The notes under the pieces were generated by a model. It was not told where the DNA came from. It saw only the letters and a list, made by a program, of their open reading frames with translations, and did no database searches. A DNA stretch of 37,986 nucleotides from RGIG5327 sp045612485 (GTDB lineage: Bacteria; Verrucomicrobiota; Lentisphaeria; Victivallales; UBA1829), in the NCBI GenBank assembly GCA_045612485.1, contig JAZKZE010000049.1, positions 1-37,986 on the forward strand, read 5' to 3'. The translations under genes were made by a program, and so were the position numbers. Below, in pieces: positions 25,461 to 34,338 of this stretch; the first letter of the stretch is position 1, and every line of letters begins with the position of its first letter.

Positions 25461-26623
25461 AAGGCTTTACCTGTGTTTTGTTTCCGTATGATGCTGATAA
25501 GGGAGGCTATATTCAAAGCAGTGAAATAGAGATCATCTTTTCCTGCCTTTAATGTTTCTTCAAGGTTTTTATGACCGCCGGTGGAGGTACTGAAGGCGCA
25601 GTTGAAGTTTTTGGCAAAATCTCCGGCAGTTCCCAGCAAGGCTCCGGAAAGAAGAAGGACAGGAACCTGGTGTTTTCCGGCAACAGCGGCAGCTTCCGAA
25701 CAGATCTTGCCGGATTCTGTCTGGGAATCGGTACACCCTTCCCCCAGGATCACAAGATCCGCCCCCTCCAGATGTTTCTCAAATTCAAGAAGATCCATGA
25801 TAAGACGCGCTCCGGAAACTTTTTCCGCTTTACAGAAGGCACGCAACCCTGCCCCCAAACCTCCGGCGGCTCCGTCACCCGGCTCCGTCACATCTTCCAG
25901 CATTCCGTCATTTTTCCATATTTGAGCAAGATTTGCCAGACCTTTTTCCAGAATGGGAATGGATTTTTCATCAGCACCCTTCTGGGGACCGTAAACGGCA
26001 GCAGCGCCATTTTCCCCCAGCAGAGGATTGGTCACATCACATGCCACACGGAATTTAACACTTTTCAGGCGTTCATCCGCTTCAGATGCATCGATCTTTT
26101 TCAGATGGATCAATGCTCCGCCCCCCGGGGGGAGTTCTTTTCCGTCACTGTCCAGAAGATGATAGGAGAGAGCCTGTGCCATACCTGATCCTCCGTCATT
26201 TGTGGCACTTCCACCGATACCGGCAATAATCTCCGCAACCCCCATATCCAGCAGGGCCTTTATTACTTCGCCGGTTCCGTAAGTGGTTGCTTTGAGAATA
26301 TCTCTTTTTTCCGGAGGGATCAGGGCAAGTCCGCTGGCAGATGCCATTTCCATGACCCCCGTCAGTTTTCCGTCACTTCTCCGGAAGGTTCCGAATTCAG
26401 CCGTCACTTTCTCCCCGAGTGGACCTGTCACTTCTGCGGTATGCAGTTTCCCGTTCATGGCGGAGATCACCGCATGGACAGTTCCTTCGCCTCCGTCGGC
26501 CATGGGAAGTGTTACGACCTCTGCGTCAGAAAGACGCTGTAAAAATGCTTCTTTGACGATCCCGCAGACCTGCGGAGCTGTCATATTCCCCTTGAACTTG
26601 TCAGGTGCAATAACAATTTTCAT
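25457..26623 (-). CDS. Glycerate 2-kinase (GarK/GlxK family)
   Basis: The 388-residue protein shows the glycerate kinase type 1 signatures IAPDKFKGNMTA at the start, LPMADGGEGTV, and GIGGSATNDGGSGMAQAL. It converts D-glycerate to 2-phosphoglycerate using ATP. A good SD (AGGGGGG) precedes the ATG. It follows an iron alcohol dehydrogenase after 30 bases and overlaps gmk by four. The gene holds several clusters of TGACGG words (25872-25910, 26142-26198, 26359-26406 on the + strand coordinates as CCGTCA), some in surface-type segments such as DVTEPGDGAAGG. Whether the dehydrogenase and this kinase form one pathway cannot be decided. Confidence 0.93.
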   Translation of the reverse strand: MKIVIAPDKFKGNMTAPQVCGIVKEAFLQRLSDAEVVTLPMADGGEGTVHAVISAMNGKLHTAEVTGPLGEKVTAEFGTFRRSDGKLTGVMEMASASGLALIPPEKRDILKATTYGTGEVIKALLDMGVAEIIAGIGGSATNDGGSGMAQALSYHLLDSDGKELPPGGGALIHLKKIDASEADERLKSVKFRVACDVTNPLLGENGAAAVYGPQKGADEKSIPILEKGLANLAQIWKNDGMLEDVTEPGDGAAGGLGAGLRAFCKAEKVSGARLIMDLLEFEKHLEGADLVILGEGCTDSQTESGKICSEAAAVAGKHQVPVLLLSGALLGTAGDFAKNFNCAFSTSTGGHKNLEETLKAGKDDLYFTALNIASLISIIRKQNTGKAL

Positions 26624-26653
26624 GTTTCCCCCCTTTGTTGTATATTATTCTCC

Positions 26654-27859
26654 TTACCAGGCTTTTTCCAGAATTTCAGAAATGACGGATGAAGCATCGT
26701 CAAGACTGATCTTTCTGGGACAGCTCTGCAATTTGACGGGGTTGAGGATAGCGTCAGATGCGATCTTGGTGATCAGACTTCTATCCAGTCCCAGTTCACC
26801 GGGGGAGGGGGATCCTCCGATGCTGCGTACAAAATCTGCATAGGAATCAATGACGGATGTGGCGTCACTTTCTTTTTCCTTACCGAAGATCCCTGCAAGA
26901 CGCATGGTGACCTCTTTCACACTTTCCTCCCCGCAGTAATAACGCCAGAATCCGGGAAGAAGTGCGGCGACCGCCTGTCCGTGGGTGACCTTTCCGTAAA
27001 GGGAGAAACTGGTAAGGTGGGGCAGACTTGTGGGACGGTGGGTAATGCACATCCCGCCCAGAGTCGCCGCCTGTGCCAAAGCCTCCCTTGCAGCAGTGTT
27101 TGCAGGATCTTTGACAGCTTCCGGCAGAAATTGTGCGATAAGACGGATGGATTCCAATGCCCATTCTTCCGCTTCGGCCGGAGCCTGGGGGGAGGTATTG
27201 TTCAGAAAACTTTCAATACTGTGGACAAGAGCATCCAGGGCCGTGGTCACTGTAAGATCCCGTGGCATGGTCATGGTTGCTTCCGCACTTACCAGAGCCC
27301 ACTGGGGGATGATCGCCTTTTCCACAATGAGTTTTTTTACTTTTGCCTCATTGTCCACAATGTTGGAATAAGGCGTCACTTCCGAACCTGTGCCGGAAGT
27401 TGTCGGTATGCAAATGACTCTCTTGAAAGAACTTTCAGAAGTGACGGAAGAAATTTTATTGACGCCGAAAAGCTCCGTCACATCCTTTTTGCATTGATAG
27501 GAGAGATAGGCAGCCTTTGCTGCATCCATTACGCTTCCGCCCCCCACTGCAATGACTCTTTCGGGAGTATTTTTTTCAATTGCCTGTACGATCCTGCGAA
27601 CATCATCCACATCCGGTTCAGCGGGAATATCATAACAGTAATCGATTTCCATTTCCCAGTTGGCGAAGGCAAGGAGAAGTTTCTGCAGTATGCTTTCCGG
27701 GGCCCTTGCGGAACTTCCGCCGGCACAAATCAGGATACTTTTCACATTTTCCCGGATGAGTATATCTGTAAGGGAAACTGCAAGATAATCATTTGCAATG
27801 ACTTTTGTATCATTGTAATTCTCAAAAAGTTCAATGGCTTTATCACTCATCTTTACCAT
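26654..27859 (-). CDS. Iron-containing (group III) alcohol dehydrogenase
   Basis: The 401-residue protein has the NAD-binding GGGSVMDAAKAAYL and metal-ligand regions TALDALVHSIESF (D and H) and LYGKVTHGQAVAALLP (H), typical of group III Fe-ADHs. It would reduce an aldehyde or oxidise an alcohol; the substrate is unknown. A glycerate kinase follows, so a short-chain hydroxy-aldehyde or hydroxy-acid is an attractive but unproved substrate. Two ATGs (MVKM) lie close together; neither has a clear-cut SD. It is 10 bases after the SDR gene. Its coding strand includes TGACGG words at 26683, 26851, 27442 and 27475. Confidence 0.9.
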   Translation of the reverse strand: MVKMSDKAIELFENYNDTKVIANDYLAVSLTDILIRENVKSILICAGGSSARAPESILQKLLLAFANWEMEIDYCYDIPAEPDVDDVRRIVQAIEKNTPERVIAVGGGSVMDAAKAAYLSYQCKKDVTELFGVNKISSVTSESSFKRVICIPTTSGTGSEVTPYSNIVDNEAKVKKLIVEKAIIPQWALVSAEATMTMPRDLTVTTALDALVHSIESFLNNTSPQAPAEAEEWALESIRLIAQFLPEAVKDPANTAAREALAQAATLGGMCITHRPTSLPHLTSFSLYGKVTHGQAVAALLPGFWRYYCGEESVKEVTMRLAGIFGKEKESDATSVIDSYADFVRSIGGSPSPGELGLDRSLITKIASDAILNPVKLQSCPRKISLDDASSVISEILEKAW

Positions 27860-27869
27860 CTTTCTCTTA

Positions 27870-28850
27870 TCAGGATTGTTTCATTTTGTCACGGGTATAA
27901 GCTACTACATCATCAATGATCTCTTCCAGGGTTATCTGCGGTTCCCAGGAGGTGAGTTCTCTGATCGCGGAGCAATCCGGTGCCCGGTTGAGCATATCTT
28001 CAAATCCCGGTTCATACGCCTGTTCGTAGGGGATCTTTTTTATTCCGGAAGCGGAAGAGGCCCGTTCAATGACCATTTTTGCAAGCTCTTCAATGGAGAT
28101 CCGTCTTGTTGTTCCGATGTTGTAGATTTTTCCATAAGTATTTTCGTTGTCAATAAGCAGTCTTAATGCTCTGACCACATCTTTCACATGACAGAAACAT
28201 CTTGTCTGGGCTCCTGTGCCGTAAACGGAAAGATCCTCCCCTTTGATTGCCGCTGCGGCAAAACGGGGCAGCACCATACCGTATCTTCCGCTCTGACGGG
28301 GACCGACGGTGTTGAAGAAACGTACCACAGTACCGGGCAGGGCATGATTGCGGTAATAAGCCATAAGGAAAAATTCATCCAGTAGTTTACTGCATGCATA
28401 GGACCAGCGGGAGTTGGTGGAGGAACCGATCCTTAAATCATCGCTTTCCTTGAAGAATGGCGCATCGGATTTGCCGTAAACTTCGCTGGTGGAGGCAATA
28501 ATACATCTTCTTGAGTATTCTGCCGCTGCCGTGAGGATCCGTTCCGTACCGTGAACATTTGTAATAATGGTCTGAACAGGATCTTTCACCACTTTTTCCA
28601 CGCCTACTGCCGCGGCAAGGTGTATGACGCAGTCATTGGCGGCAACAAGGGATTTGAGATTGGGGGCAGTAAGGATGTCATCCTCAATGATCCGCAGGGA
28701 TTTACTGCCGTCCACATTTGCAAGGTTTGCCATATTCCCTGTGGAAAAATTGTCGATGATCGTAACAAAATGTCCGTCAGCAAGCAGAGATTCCGTAAGG
28801 AAACTTCCGATAAAGCCTGCTCCGCCTGTTATAAGAAATCTTTTTTTCAT
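27870..28850 (-). CDS. NAD-dependent nucleotide-sugar epimerase/decarboxylase (extended SDR)
   Basis: The 326-residue extended SDR has TGGAGFIGS (8-16), the catalytic pair Y151/K155 (SYACSK), and YGTGAQTRCFCHVKDVVRAL, a pattern shared by UDP-glucuronate decarboxylases and UDP-glucose 4-epimerases. It acts on an activated sugar in the cytosol. The residues are intact. It is second in a - strand operon after a lipoprotein gene (27 bases) and before an Fe-ADH (10 bases). UXS-like (UDP-xylose forming) is favoured slightly by the TR.F/V-D segment; this is not certain. Confidence 0.9.
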   Translation of the reverse strand: MKKRFLITGGAGFIGSFLTESLLADGHFVTIIDNFSTGNMANLANVDGSKSLRIIEDDILTAPNLKSLVAANDCVIHLAAAVGVEKVVKDPVQTIITNVHGTERILTAAAEYSRRCIIASTSEVYGKSDAPFFKESDDLRIGSSTNSRWSYACSKLLDEFFLMAYYRNHALPGTVVRFFNTVGPRQSGRYGMVLPRFAAAAIKGEDLSVYGTGAQTRCFCHVKDVVRALRLLIDNENTYGKIYNIGTTRRISIEELAKMVIERASSASGIKKIPYEQAYEPGFEDMLNRAPDCSAIRELTSWEPQITLEEIIDDVVAYTRDKMKQS

Positions 28851-28877
28851 CTCTGCTCTTCCTTATTTTATTTTGAT

Positions 28878-29513
28878 TCAGTCAAGCCCGATACTGAACT
28901 CGCCGGATACTGTGTCTTTCATATCCATATCGTTGAGAGAGAAGGGAATCAGCAATATTGCAAAGTTGTTGTACTGGGCACTGCTGTTGATATAGGGGAT
29001 GACCTTCAAAGGTTCAAGAGTTTTTGCATTGAATATGGTAAAAGACATTCTTCCGTAGGCAATTCTGTGTATTCTTTTGAAAACAGCGATTTCCGGAACG
29101 ACCACGCTCAAAGTCGTATCGGGAATGGGGACGGGCAGGGGAGGGGTACCGATGAGAAATCTTTTGTGGTCGGTGGCAAGCACGCCTACAATGGGACGGA
29201 TCATGATGTCTGCTTCTTCCCGTTTACCTACAACAACACACTGTTTGCGGGCAAGTTCCATTTCCAGTCGGCCCTGTACATATTCTTTGTCGGTCTGGGG
29301 GGCAAGGTAGGTATAGTCCATATAGACTTTTTTCTTTGCATAGGGTTTGAAATCAGCCTTTTCCGTGATCCTTTCGATAACCGTGGCAAGCATATACTGT
29401 TCAATAGCATTGCGTTTGGTATCTGTTATCCAGGGGTCCTGACAGCCTGTAAGGATGATCGTTATACATACGACTACTGCAAAAAGAATGATTTTGCGAA
29501 TGTTTCCGGACAT
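28878..29513 (-). CDS. Lipoprotein of unknown function
   Basis: The 211-residue protein has a signal peptide with a good lipobox (ILTGC, Cys at residue 24). The mature part begins with a helix-rich stretch (RNAIEQYMLATVIERI), then a beta-rich part with KVYMDYTYL and PPLPVPIPDTTLS. The style recalls a PVC-enriched lipoprotein family (DUF6655-like), but that is a weak recollection. It heads a six-gene operon of metabolic enzymes and is the gene directly behind the promoter at 29589-29617. Function is not inferable from its neighbours. Confidence 0.8.
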   Translation of the reverse strand: MSGNIRKIILFAVVVCITIILTGCQDPWITDTKRNAIEQYMLATVIERITEKADFKPYAKKKVYMDYTYLAPQTDKEYVQGRLEMELARKQCVVVGKREEADIMIRPIVGVLATDHKRFLIGTPPLPVPIPDTTLSVVVPEIAVFKRIHRIAYGRMSFTIFNAKTLEPLKVIPYINSSAQYNNFAILLIPFSLNDMDMKDTVSGEFSIGLD

Positions 29514-29588
29514 ACTATTCTCCGATTTTGTTATTTTTACTTCTTTTGTGACTCCGTATATATTTCAGAAGCCGCATATATTTTATAT

Positions 29589-29617
29589 AATATAGCACAT
29601 TACCTGTGTTCTTTCAA
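29589..29617 (-). promoter_or_regulatory. Strong sigma70-type promoter of the lipoprotein-coaC operon
   Basis: Reading the minus strand, TTGAAA (29617-29612) and TATATT (29594-29589) are separated by exactly 17 bases, about 76 bases upstream of the ATG at 29513. Both boxes are near consensus. A 10-base inverted repeat abuts the -35 box at 29618. Confidence 0.75.
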
Positions 29618-29659
29618 TCTGCAAAAGAGTTTCTTTTGTTGAAAAGCGTCTTTTGCAGA
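29618..29659. promoter_or_regulatory. Inverted repeat abutting the -35 box
   Basis: TCTGCAAAAG (29618-29627) and CTTTTGCAGA (29650-29659) are perfect 10-base arms with a 22-base centre that itself holds CTTTT/AAAAG. It lies between the stop of the M24 peptidase and the next promoter. It could be a terminator without a U-run or an upstream operator. Confidence 0.5.
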
Positions 29660-29678
29660 ATTGTACAGAAAAATATTT

Positions 29679-30848
29679 TCAGGGGATCTCCAGCTCCATT
29701 TCCATACGGTTCAGGTTCTCCGCCCCGTGTTCCCGTACGACGGCAAGATCCTCCAGACGGATTCCGCCCCAGGCGGCATAGTACAGCCCCGGTTCCACGC
29801 TTACAACGTTTCCGGCAGCAAGTTTTCTGGGGTCGGAGGGGGAAAGACGGGGACCTTCATGGATCTCCAGGCCTACTCCATGGCCCAACCCGTGAAAGAA
29901 ACCGCAGGGCAGATCATTTTCATCTTTTCCGGTAACAAAACCGGCACTTTTCAGATATTCTGCCGCAACGGCATGGACTCCCGCTCCGGTTGCCCCTTCC
30001 TGCAATACCCTGAAGGCGGCTTTTGAGGCTCCCAGGACGGCATCAAAAGCCTTTTTCACCTGAAGAGGAGCTTTGCCTTTTACAAATGTACGGGTCATAT
30101 CCCCCCAGTATCCGCTTTCATCATCCCTGGGGAATATATCTGCCACGATCGTTTCCCCTGCCCGCAAAGGACCATGTCCTGTATTATGGGGGGCGGCGGC
30201 ATCTTTTCCGCAGGCGATGATGGTATTGTTTGCGGTAAAGCCCATTCTTTTGAAATTGCTTTCCAGTTCCCTGCGGAGATATTCACTTGTAAGGACTTTT
30301 CCGGCAAGTTCCAGATTGCCCTGCGCATTGACGGAGGCTTCCCGGATCATATTCTGAAGATCTTTCATGATCTCTTCCACGGCATGGACACTTTTCCGGA
30401 TATGTTCTATCTCTTCCTCCGATTTGACCTCCCTTTCAGGGAAAAATCCCCCTTCCGCACACCGGACATTGATCCCGTCCTTTGCCAGATTCAATGCCTT
30501 TCCAAAGGGAAAAGAGGCAGGGACGATCCACTCTTTCACCTGGAGAAAACGGGAAAGGGCAACTTCACCGGAAAGCCCTTTTTTTACATCATTTTTATCC
30601 ATAAGGGAGGCGTATTCCAGAACTTCCACACCTTTTTTTGTCTGTTCCAGTGCCCGGGAATATTCCAGAGAGGATACGACGATGCCTTTTCTGCCGTTAT
30701 GTTCAAAATAGATAAAGTCATCTTCCGCATGAAATCCGCTTCCGTAAAGGATATCGGCACTGTTGGAGGCGGAACCAATGATCAATTTTGAAGGGGAATC
30801 GGATAAAGTTTTTGTGTTTTTACTTGAAAAATCAGATTTTTGAGGCAT
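29679..30848 (-). CDS. M24 family metallopeptidase (Xaa-Pro aminopeptidase-like)
   Basis: The 389-residue protein has a pita-bread fold signature with five likely metal ligands: D in VADIFPRDD, D in GDMTRTF, H in FHGLGHGVG, E in VSVEPGLY and E in IRLEDLAV. It would remove N-terminal residues before proline, or act on small peptides; PepP-like is the likely subgroup. The N-terminal 170 residues match the creatinase-type non-catalytic domain. The SD is weak. It is divergent from plsY and has its own promoter. Confidence 0.9.
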   Translation of the reverse strand: MPQKSDFSSKNTKTLSDSPSKLIIGSASNSADILYGSGFHAEDDFIYFEHNGRKGIVVSSLEYSRALEQTKKGVEVLEYASLMDKNDVKKGLSGEVALSRFLQVKEWIVPASFPFGKALNLAKDGINVRCAEGGFFPEREVKSEEEIEHIRKSVHAVEEIMKDLQNMIREASVNAQGNLELAGKVLTSEYLRRELESNFKRMGFTANNTIIACGKDAAAPHNTGHGPLRAGETIVADIFPRDDESGYWGDMTRTFVKGKAPLQVKKAFDAVLGASKAAFRVLQEGATGAGVHAVAAEYLKSAGFVTGKDENDLPCGFFHGLGHGVGLEIHEGPRLSPSDPRKLAAGNVVSVEPGLYYAAWGGIRLEDLAVVREHGAENLNRMEMELEIP

Positions 30849-30908
30849 AATATATAGACCCGGTTTTATTTTTGCTTTTTTATACGGACAGGATTTTCCT
30901 TATGTATA

Positions 30909-30937
30909 AATATAGCCTTCCGGAACGAAAAAGACAA
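30909..30937 (-). promoter_or_regulatory. Sigma70-type promoter of the M24 peptidase gene
   Basis: On the minus strand TTGTCT (30937-30932) and TATATT (30914-30909) have a 17-base spacer, about 60 bases upstream of the peptidase ATG. It lies in the short divergent region next to the plsY SD. Confidence 0.6.
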
Positions 30938-30955
30938 ATCTGAAAAGGAGAAAAT

Positions 30956-31639
30956 ATGATGACATTTGTACAAAACAATCTTCCCGTGCTGTCTGTTGTT
31001 GCAACCATTGTTCTTTCCTATCTTGCCGGAAGTATCCCTTTCGGTTTCCTTATCGGAAAGATGAAAGGCATCGACATAAGGGAACACGGCAGCGGGAATA
31101 TCGGGGCAACCAATGTGACAAGAGTCGTGGGAAAATGGTGGGGGAAAGGGTGCTTTTTCTGTGACTTTCTGAAAAGTGCCCTTCCTGTGACGCTTGTGAT
31201 CTTTCTTTGCAGAAAAGGGTGTTTTGCCGATCCCTGGGGGCTTCTTCCCTCCCTTGCTGCATTCAGTGCGGTTGCCGGACATATTTTCCCGGTATGGCTG
31301 AAATTCAAAGGCGGCAAAGGCATCTCCACTGCGGCGGGAGCTGTTCTTGCATTGAATCCGCCTGCCCTTCTTGCGGCGGGGATCGTATGGGCGGCACTTT
31401 TCTTTGCTTTCCGTTATGTATCCCTTGCAAGCATTTTCGCGGCGGCAGGTCTGCCCTTTTTTGCATGGGGGGCAGCAAAACTGGGGTTCTGCAACTGTAC
31501 AAATGTGGAACTGGGGTTGTTTATTCTCCTTGCCGTCCTTGCTGTAGTAAAACATATTTCCAATATCAAGCGGCTTCTCAACGGCACGGAAAGCAGATTC
31601 ACCAAAAAGAAAGACGGTGAAGAAAAGGAGGAAAAATGA
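30956..31639 (+). CDS. plsY: Acyl-phosphate:glycerol-3-phosphate acyltransferase
   Basis: The 227-residue multi-pass membrane protein has the three PlsY motifs: GSIPFGFLIGK, the Ser/Arg-containing HGSGNIGATNVTR, and FKGGKGISTAAG. It transfers an acyl group from acyl phosphate to glycerol 3-phosphate, the first step of phospholipid synthesis. AAAAGGAG is a clear SD before the ATG (a second ATG is adjacent). The stop overlaps the gpsA start as ATGA, and gpsA supplies its substrate, so coupling makes biochemical sense. Confidence 0.96.
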   Translation: MMTFVQNNLPVLSVVATIVLSYLAGSIPFGFLIGKMKGIDIREHGSGNIGATNVTRVVGKWWGKGCFFCDFLKSALPVTLVIFLCRKGCFADPWGLLPSLAAFSAVAGHIFPVWLKFKGGKGISTAAGAVLALNPPALLAAGIVWAALFFAFRYVSLASIFAAAGLPFFAWGAAKLGFCNCTNVELGLFILLAVLAVVKHISNIKRLLNGTESRFTKKKDGEEKEEK

Positions 31640-32652
31640 GTATGGATTCTTTTCAGAATGTAACGGTATTGGGGGATGGTGCCTGGGGTACCGCCCTTGC
31701 CATGGTACTTGCGGAAAACGGGAAAAATACGATTTTATGGGGGCCTTTTCCTGAAAATCTCCGGGAGATCCGGGAGAAAAGGGAAAATAAGTTTCTTAAA
31801 GGCGTGACCCTTCCGGAAAATATCCTTATTGAAGAAAGCATGGAAAATGCGGTGGAAAATGCGGAACTTCTTGTCCTTGCCGCCCCTTCCCAGTATATGC
31901 GGGGGACTCTGGAAAAACTCAAGGAATATTTTGACAGCGGAAGACACGCTCTTGTAAATATTGCCAAAGGGATCGAAATCGGGTCTCTTCTTTCCATGAG
32001 CGGTATCTGTAAAGAGATCCTGGGGAAGAATTTACAGTATTGTGCCATTTCCGGGCCCAGTCATGCCGAAGAGGTATCCCGGAAGATGCCCACTCTTGTG
32101 ACACTTGCTTCCGCAGATCAGGATCTTGCCATAAAAGCAAGAAATACTTTTATGAATCCTTTCTTCCGTATTTATACCTCTTCCGACCTTACCGGAGTGG
32201 AACTTGGCGGAGCATTGAAGAATGTTTATGCGGTTGCCGCCGGGATCATTGACGGAATGGGATTGGGGGATAATCCCAAGGCTGCTCTGATGACAAGAGC
32301 CATTGCGGAAATGACCCGCCTGGGGATCTCGCTCGGCGGGGATGAACGCACCTTTGCCGGACTTTCCGGTATAGGGGATTTGATCGTAACCTGTACAAGT
32401 AAGCACTCCCGCAACAGATATGTGGGGGAGGAGCTGGGGAAAGGCAGAAAGATAGATGAGATCACTTCTGAAATGGGTATGACCGTGGCGGAAGGGGTGA
32501 AAACCGCGAAATCTGCAAGAGATCTTGCCTGGAAATGCGGCGTGGATACCCCCATTGTCAATGCGGTTTATGATGTGATCTATAAAGGCAAAGCCCCGGA
32601 GGAAGCAGTTTCCGAACTTATGACCCGCCGTGCCAGAGCTGAAAACGAATAA
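31636..32652 (+). CDS. gpsA: Glycerol-3-phosphate dehydrogenase [NAD(P)+]
   Basis: The 338-residue protein has the NAD(P) motif GDGAWGTALA (13-22), SGPSHAEEV, and ALKNVYAVAAGIIDG with the catalytic Lys, all typical of GpsA. It reduces dihydroxyacetone phosphate to glycerol 3-phosphate for PlsY. Length matches. The ATG overlaps the plsY stop by four bases; a second ATG two codons on is an alternative. A fucosidase gene follows after 24 bases and may share the transcript. Confidence 0.97.
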   Translation: MSMDSFQNVTVLGDGAWGTALAMVLAENGKNTILWGPFPENLREIREKRENKFLKGVTLPENILIEESMENAVENAELLVLAAPSQYMRGTLEKLKEYFDSGRHALVNIAKGIEIGSLLSMSGICKEILGKNLQYCAISGPSHAEEVSRKMPTLVTLASADQDLAIKARNTFMNPFFRIYTSSDLTGVELGGALKNVYAVAAGIIDGMGLGDNPKAALMTRAIAEMTRLGISLGGDERTFAGLSGIGDLIVTCTSKHSRNRYVGEELGKGRKIDEITSEMGMTVAEGVKTAKSARDLAWKCGVDTPIVNAVYDVIYKGKAPEEAVSELMTRRARAENE

Positions 32653-32676
32653 AAGATCTTGATATACAGGTAAAAA

Positions 32677-33948
32677 ATGTATTTTGCGGAAAATGACAAA
32701 AGAAACTGGTTCTGCCAAAAAAGATTCGGTATGTTCATCCATTGGGGGATCTATTCTGTGGGCGGCAGGCATGAGCAGGAGTTGTGGCGTTACAAGACTC
32801 CCTGGAGTCAGTACAAAACCTATATGGAAATATTTGACCCTGTAAAATTCGATCCGGTAAAATGGCTGGATATGATCCAGGAAAACAATATGAAATATAT
32901 GGTCATTACCGCCAAACATCACGACGGTTTCTGTATGTGGGATACAAAGGAAACTTCCTTCAATATCATGAATACCCCATACAAAAAAGATATTATCGGT
33001 ATGCTGGCGGAGGAGTGTCATAAACGCAATTTCCCTCTTCAGCTCTATTATTCCTGTGTGGACTGGCACCATAAGGCATATCCCAATCTGGGAAGACACC
33101 ATGAGATCGTTACGGATCCAGCTTATCACAATATGGAAGAATATATGGACTTTCTCAAACGGCAGATCCGGGAACTTTGTACCAATTACGGTACGATCCA
33201 CGGTATCTGGTGGGATATGAATGTTCCGCAGCATATTGATCTTTCGGTAAATGCCATGATCCGGGAGTTGCAGGAGTATGCTGTAATCAACAACCGGGGA
33301 TACAGTGCCGGGGATTATTCCACGCCGGAACGGAATTTTACCGATGAATATCTCCCCTTTGCCAATCTTACGGAAGCGTGTGATTCTGTGGGGATGAACT
33401 CCTGGAGTTACCGGAAGGATGAAGATTATTTTTCCGTAAGAAAACTGGAACGGCAGATCGCCATGTTTACTTCACTTGGCGGAAACTTTCTTCTCAATGC
33501 CGGACCCGGGCCCGACGGGGATTTCCCTGCGGAAGCCAAAGAAAAACTTTCTGCGGTGGGAAAATGGTATGGAAAAACCGGAGAAGCGTTGACTGCTTCT
33601 CCCTGCCCCGGAGTTGTCGGAAACAAAAATATCATCTGTACCGGAGGAGGGAAAACTCTCAATCTTATCCTGCTTGATCCTCTGCCCGGAGAAACTTTGC
33701 GTCTGGAATCCTTTACCCATACGCCGGAAAAGGTGGTTCTTCTCAATACGGGGGAAGAGATCCCCTGGACTTTTGAACCCATGTCTTATTTTATCACGCA
33801 GGAGCCTGTTTTGCGTCTGCGGAAGATCCCCGTTGACCGCATGAATGGGGAGATTCCGGTCATCCGGCTTACTTTTTCAGAAGATGTGATCCGAAGAAAG
33901 AAGCTGGAAGGCTGTGAAAATTCCTCCGGGAGTCAGAAGGATCTATAG
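32677..33948 (+). CDS. GH29 alpha-L-fucosidase
   Basis: The 423-residue protein has the GH29 hallmarks RFGMFIHWGIYSV, ITAKHHDGFCMW, and IWWDMNV, where D180 is the expected nucleophile; FLLNAGPGPDGDF follows. It should hydrolyse alpha-L-fucose from host or dietary glycans. There is no signal peptide, so it is predicted to be cytoplasmic and act on imported oligosaccharides. It is short and lacks an added carbohydrate-binding domain. SD AGGT precedes the ATG by six bases. It follows gpsA by 24 bases and is closed by two hairpins. Confidence 0.95.
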   Translation: MYFAENDKRNWFCQKRFGMFIHWGIYSVGGRHEQELWRYKTPWSQYKTYMEIFDPVKFDPVKWLDMIQENNMKYMVITAKHHDGFCMWDTKETSFNIMNTPYKKDIIGMLAEECHKRNFPLQLYYSCVDWHHKAYPNLGRHHEIVTDPAYHNMEEYMDFLKRQIRELCTNYGTIHGIWWDMNVPQHIDLSVNAMIRELQEYAVINNRGYSAGDYSTPERNFTDEYLPFANLTEACDSVGMNSWSYRKDEDYFSVRKLERQIAMFTSLGGNFLLNAGPGPDGDFPAEAKEKLSAVGKWYGKTGEALTASPCPGVVGNKNIICTGGGKTLNLILLDPLPGETLRLESFTHTPEKVVLLNTGEEIPWTFEPMSYFITQEPVLRLRKIPVDRMNGEIPVIRLTFSEDVIRRKKLEGCENSSGSQKDL

Positions 33949-33956
33949 TTTTATAT

Positions 33957-33981
33957 GCCGGAAGTTTGAATTTTTTCCGGC
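33957..33981 (+). other. Hairpin after the fucosidase gene
   Basis: GCCGGAA (33957-33963) and TTCCGGC (33975-33981) form a seven-pair stem nine bases after the stop. There is no following T-run, so it is more likely an mRNA 3' structure; a real terminator lies 63 bases on. Confidence 0.5.
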
Positions 33982-34043
33982 TTAAAACCCCACGGAAGAT
34001 CATTCCGTAATATCTGTAAATACCGTACATAAGATGGGATTTC

Positions 34044-34082
34044 AATTTCCGGCGGCACTGTTTTCTGCCGGAAATTTTTTTT
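34044..34082 (+). terminator. Rho-independent terminator
   Basis: AATTTCCGGC (34044-34053) pairs perfectly with GCCGGAAATT (34067-34076), followed by T residues to 34082. It ends transcription from the plsY-gpsA-fucosidase side. Confidence 0.88.
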
Positions 34083-34094
34083 CATTATTTTTTC

Positions 34095-34187
34095 ACAGCT
34101 ATCCCATAATTTTTCAAAAAACAGGTATTTTCGCCATATTTGATCGGAAGAAAATTGTTTTTTAAGAACGTGATTTTGTCAGATTTC
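34095..34187 (+). repeat. Decayed third copy of the terminal repeat
   Basis: It shares ACAGCTATCCCATAATTTT at its start and GTGATTTTGTCAGATTT near its end with the copy at 37853-37986, in the same orientation and with similar spacing. The central hairpin is no longer palindromic. The last ~40 bases of the intact copy are not recognisable here. Confidence 0.8.
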
Positions 34188-34338
34188 CATAAGCAGACAG
34201 TATGTATAAAATATCATATCAGCAAATAAAACAGTCCCGCAGGGACTTATTCTTTTGTTTCTTGATTCAAGCAGAATTTCCTGATTGTTTTATGAAATAT
34301 ATGAAAAATATGGGAGATCTGTGTTATTTTTTTGAGCC

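Noticed and set aside
25457..26623. CRISPR-like or tandem repeat in the glycerate kinase gene
   Set aside because: The repeated unit is only six to eight bases, with irregular spacing and inside a conserved coding sequence, so it is not an array.
34233..34247. AGTCCC-GCA-GGGACT hairpin as a terminator
   Set aside because: The stem is only six pairs and the following tract is interrupted (TATTCTTTTG), with no gene just upstream needing termination after the strong one at 34044-34082.
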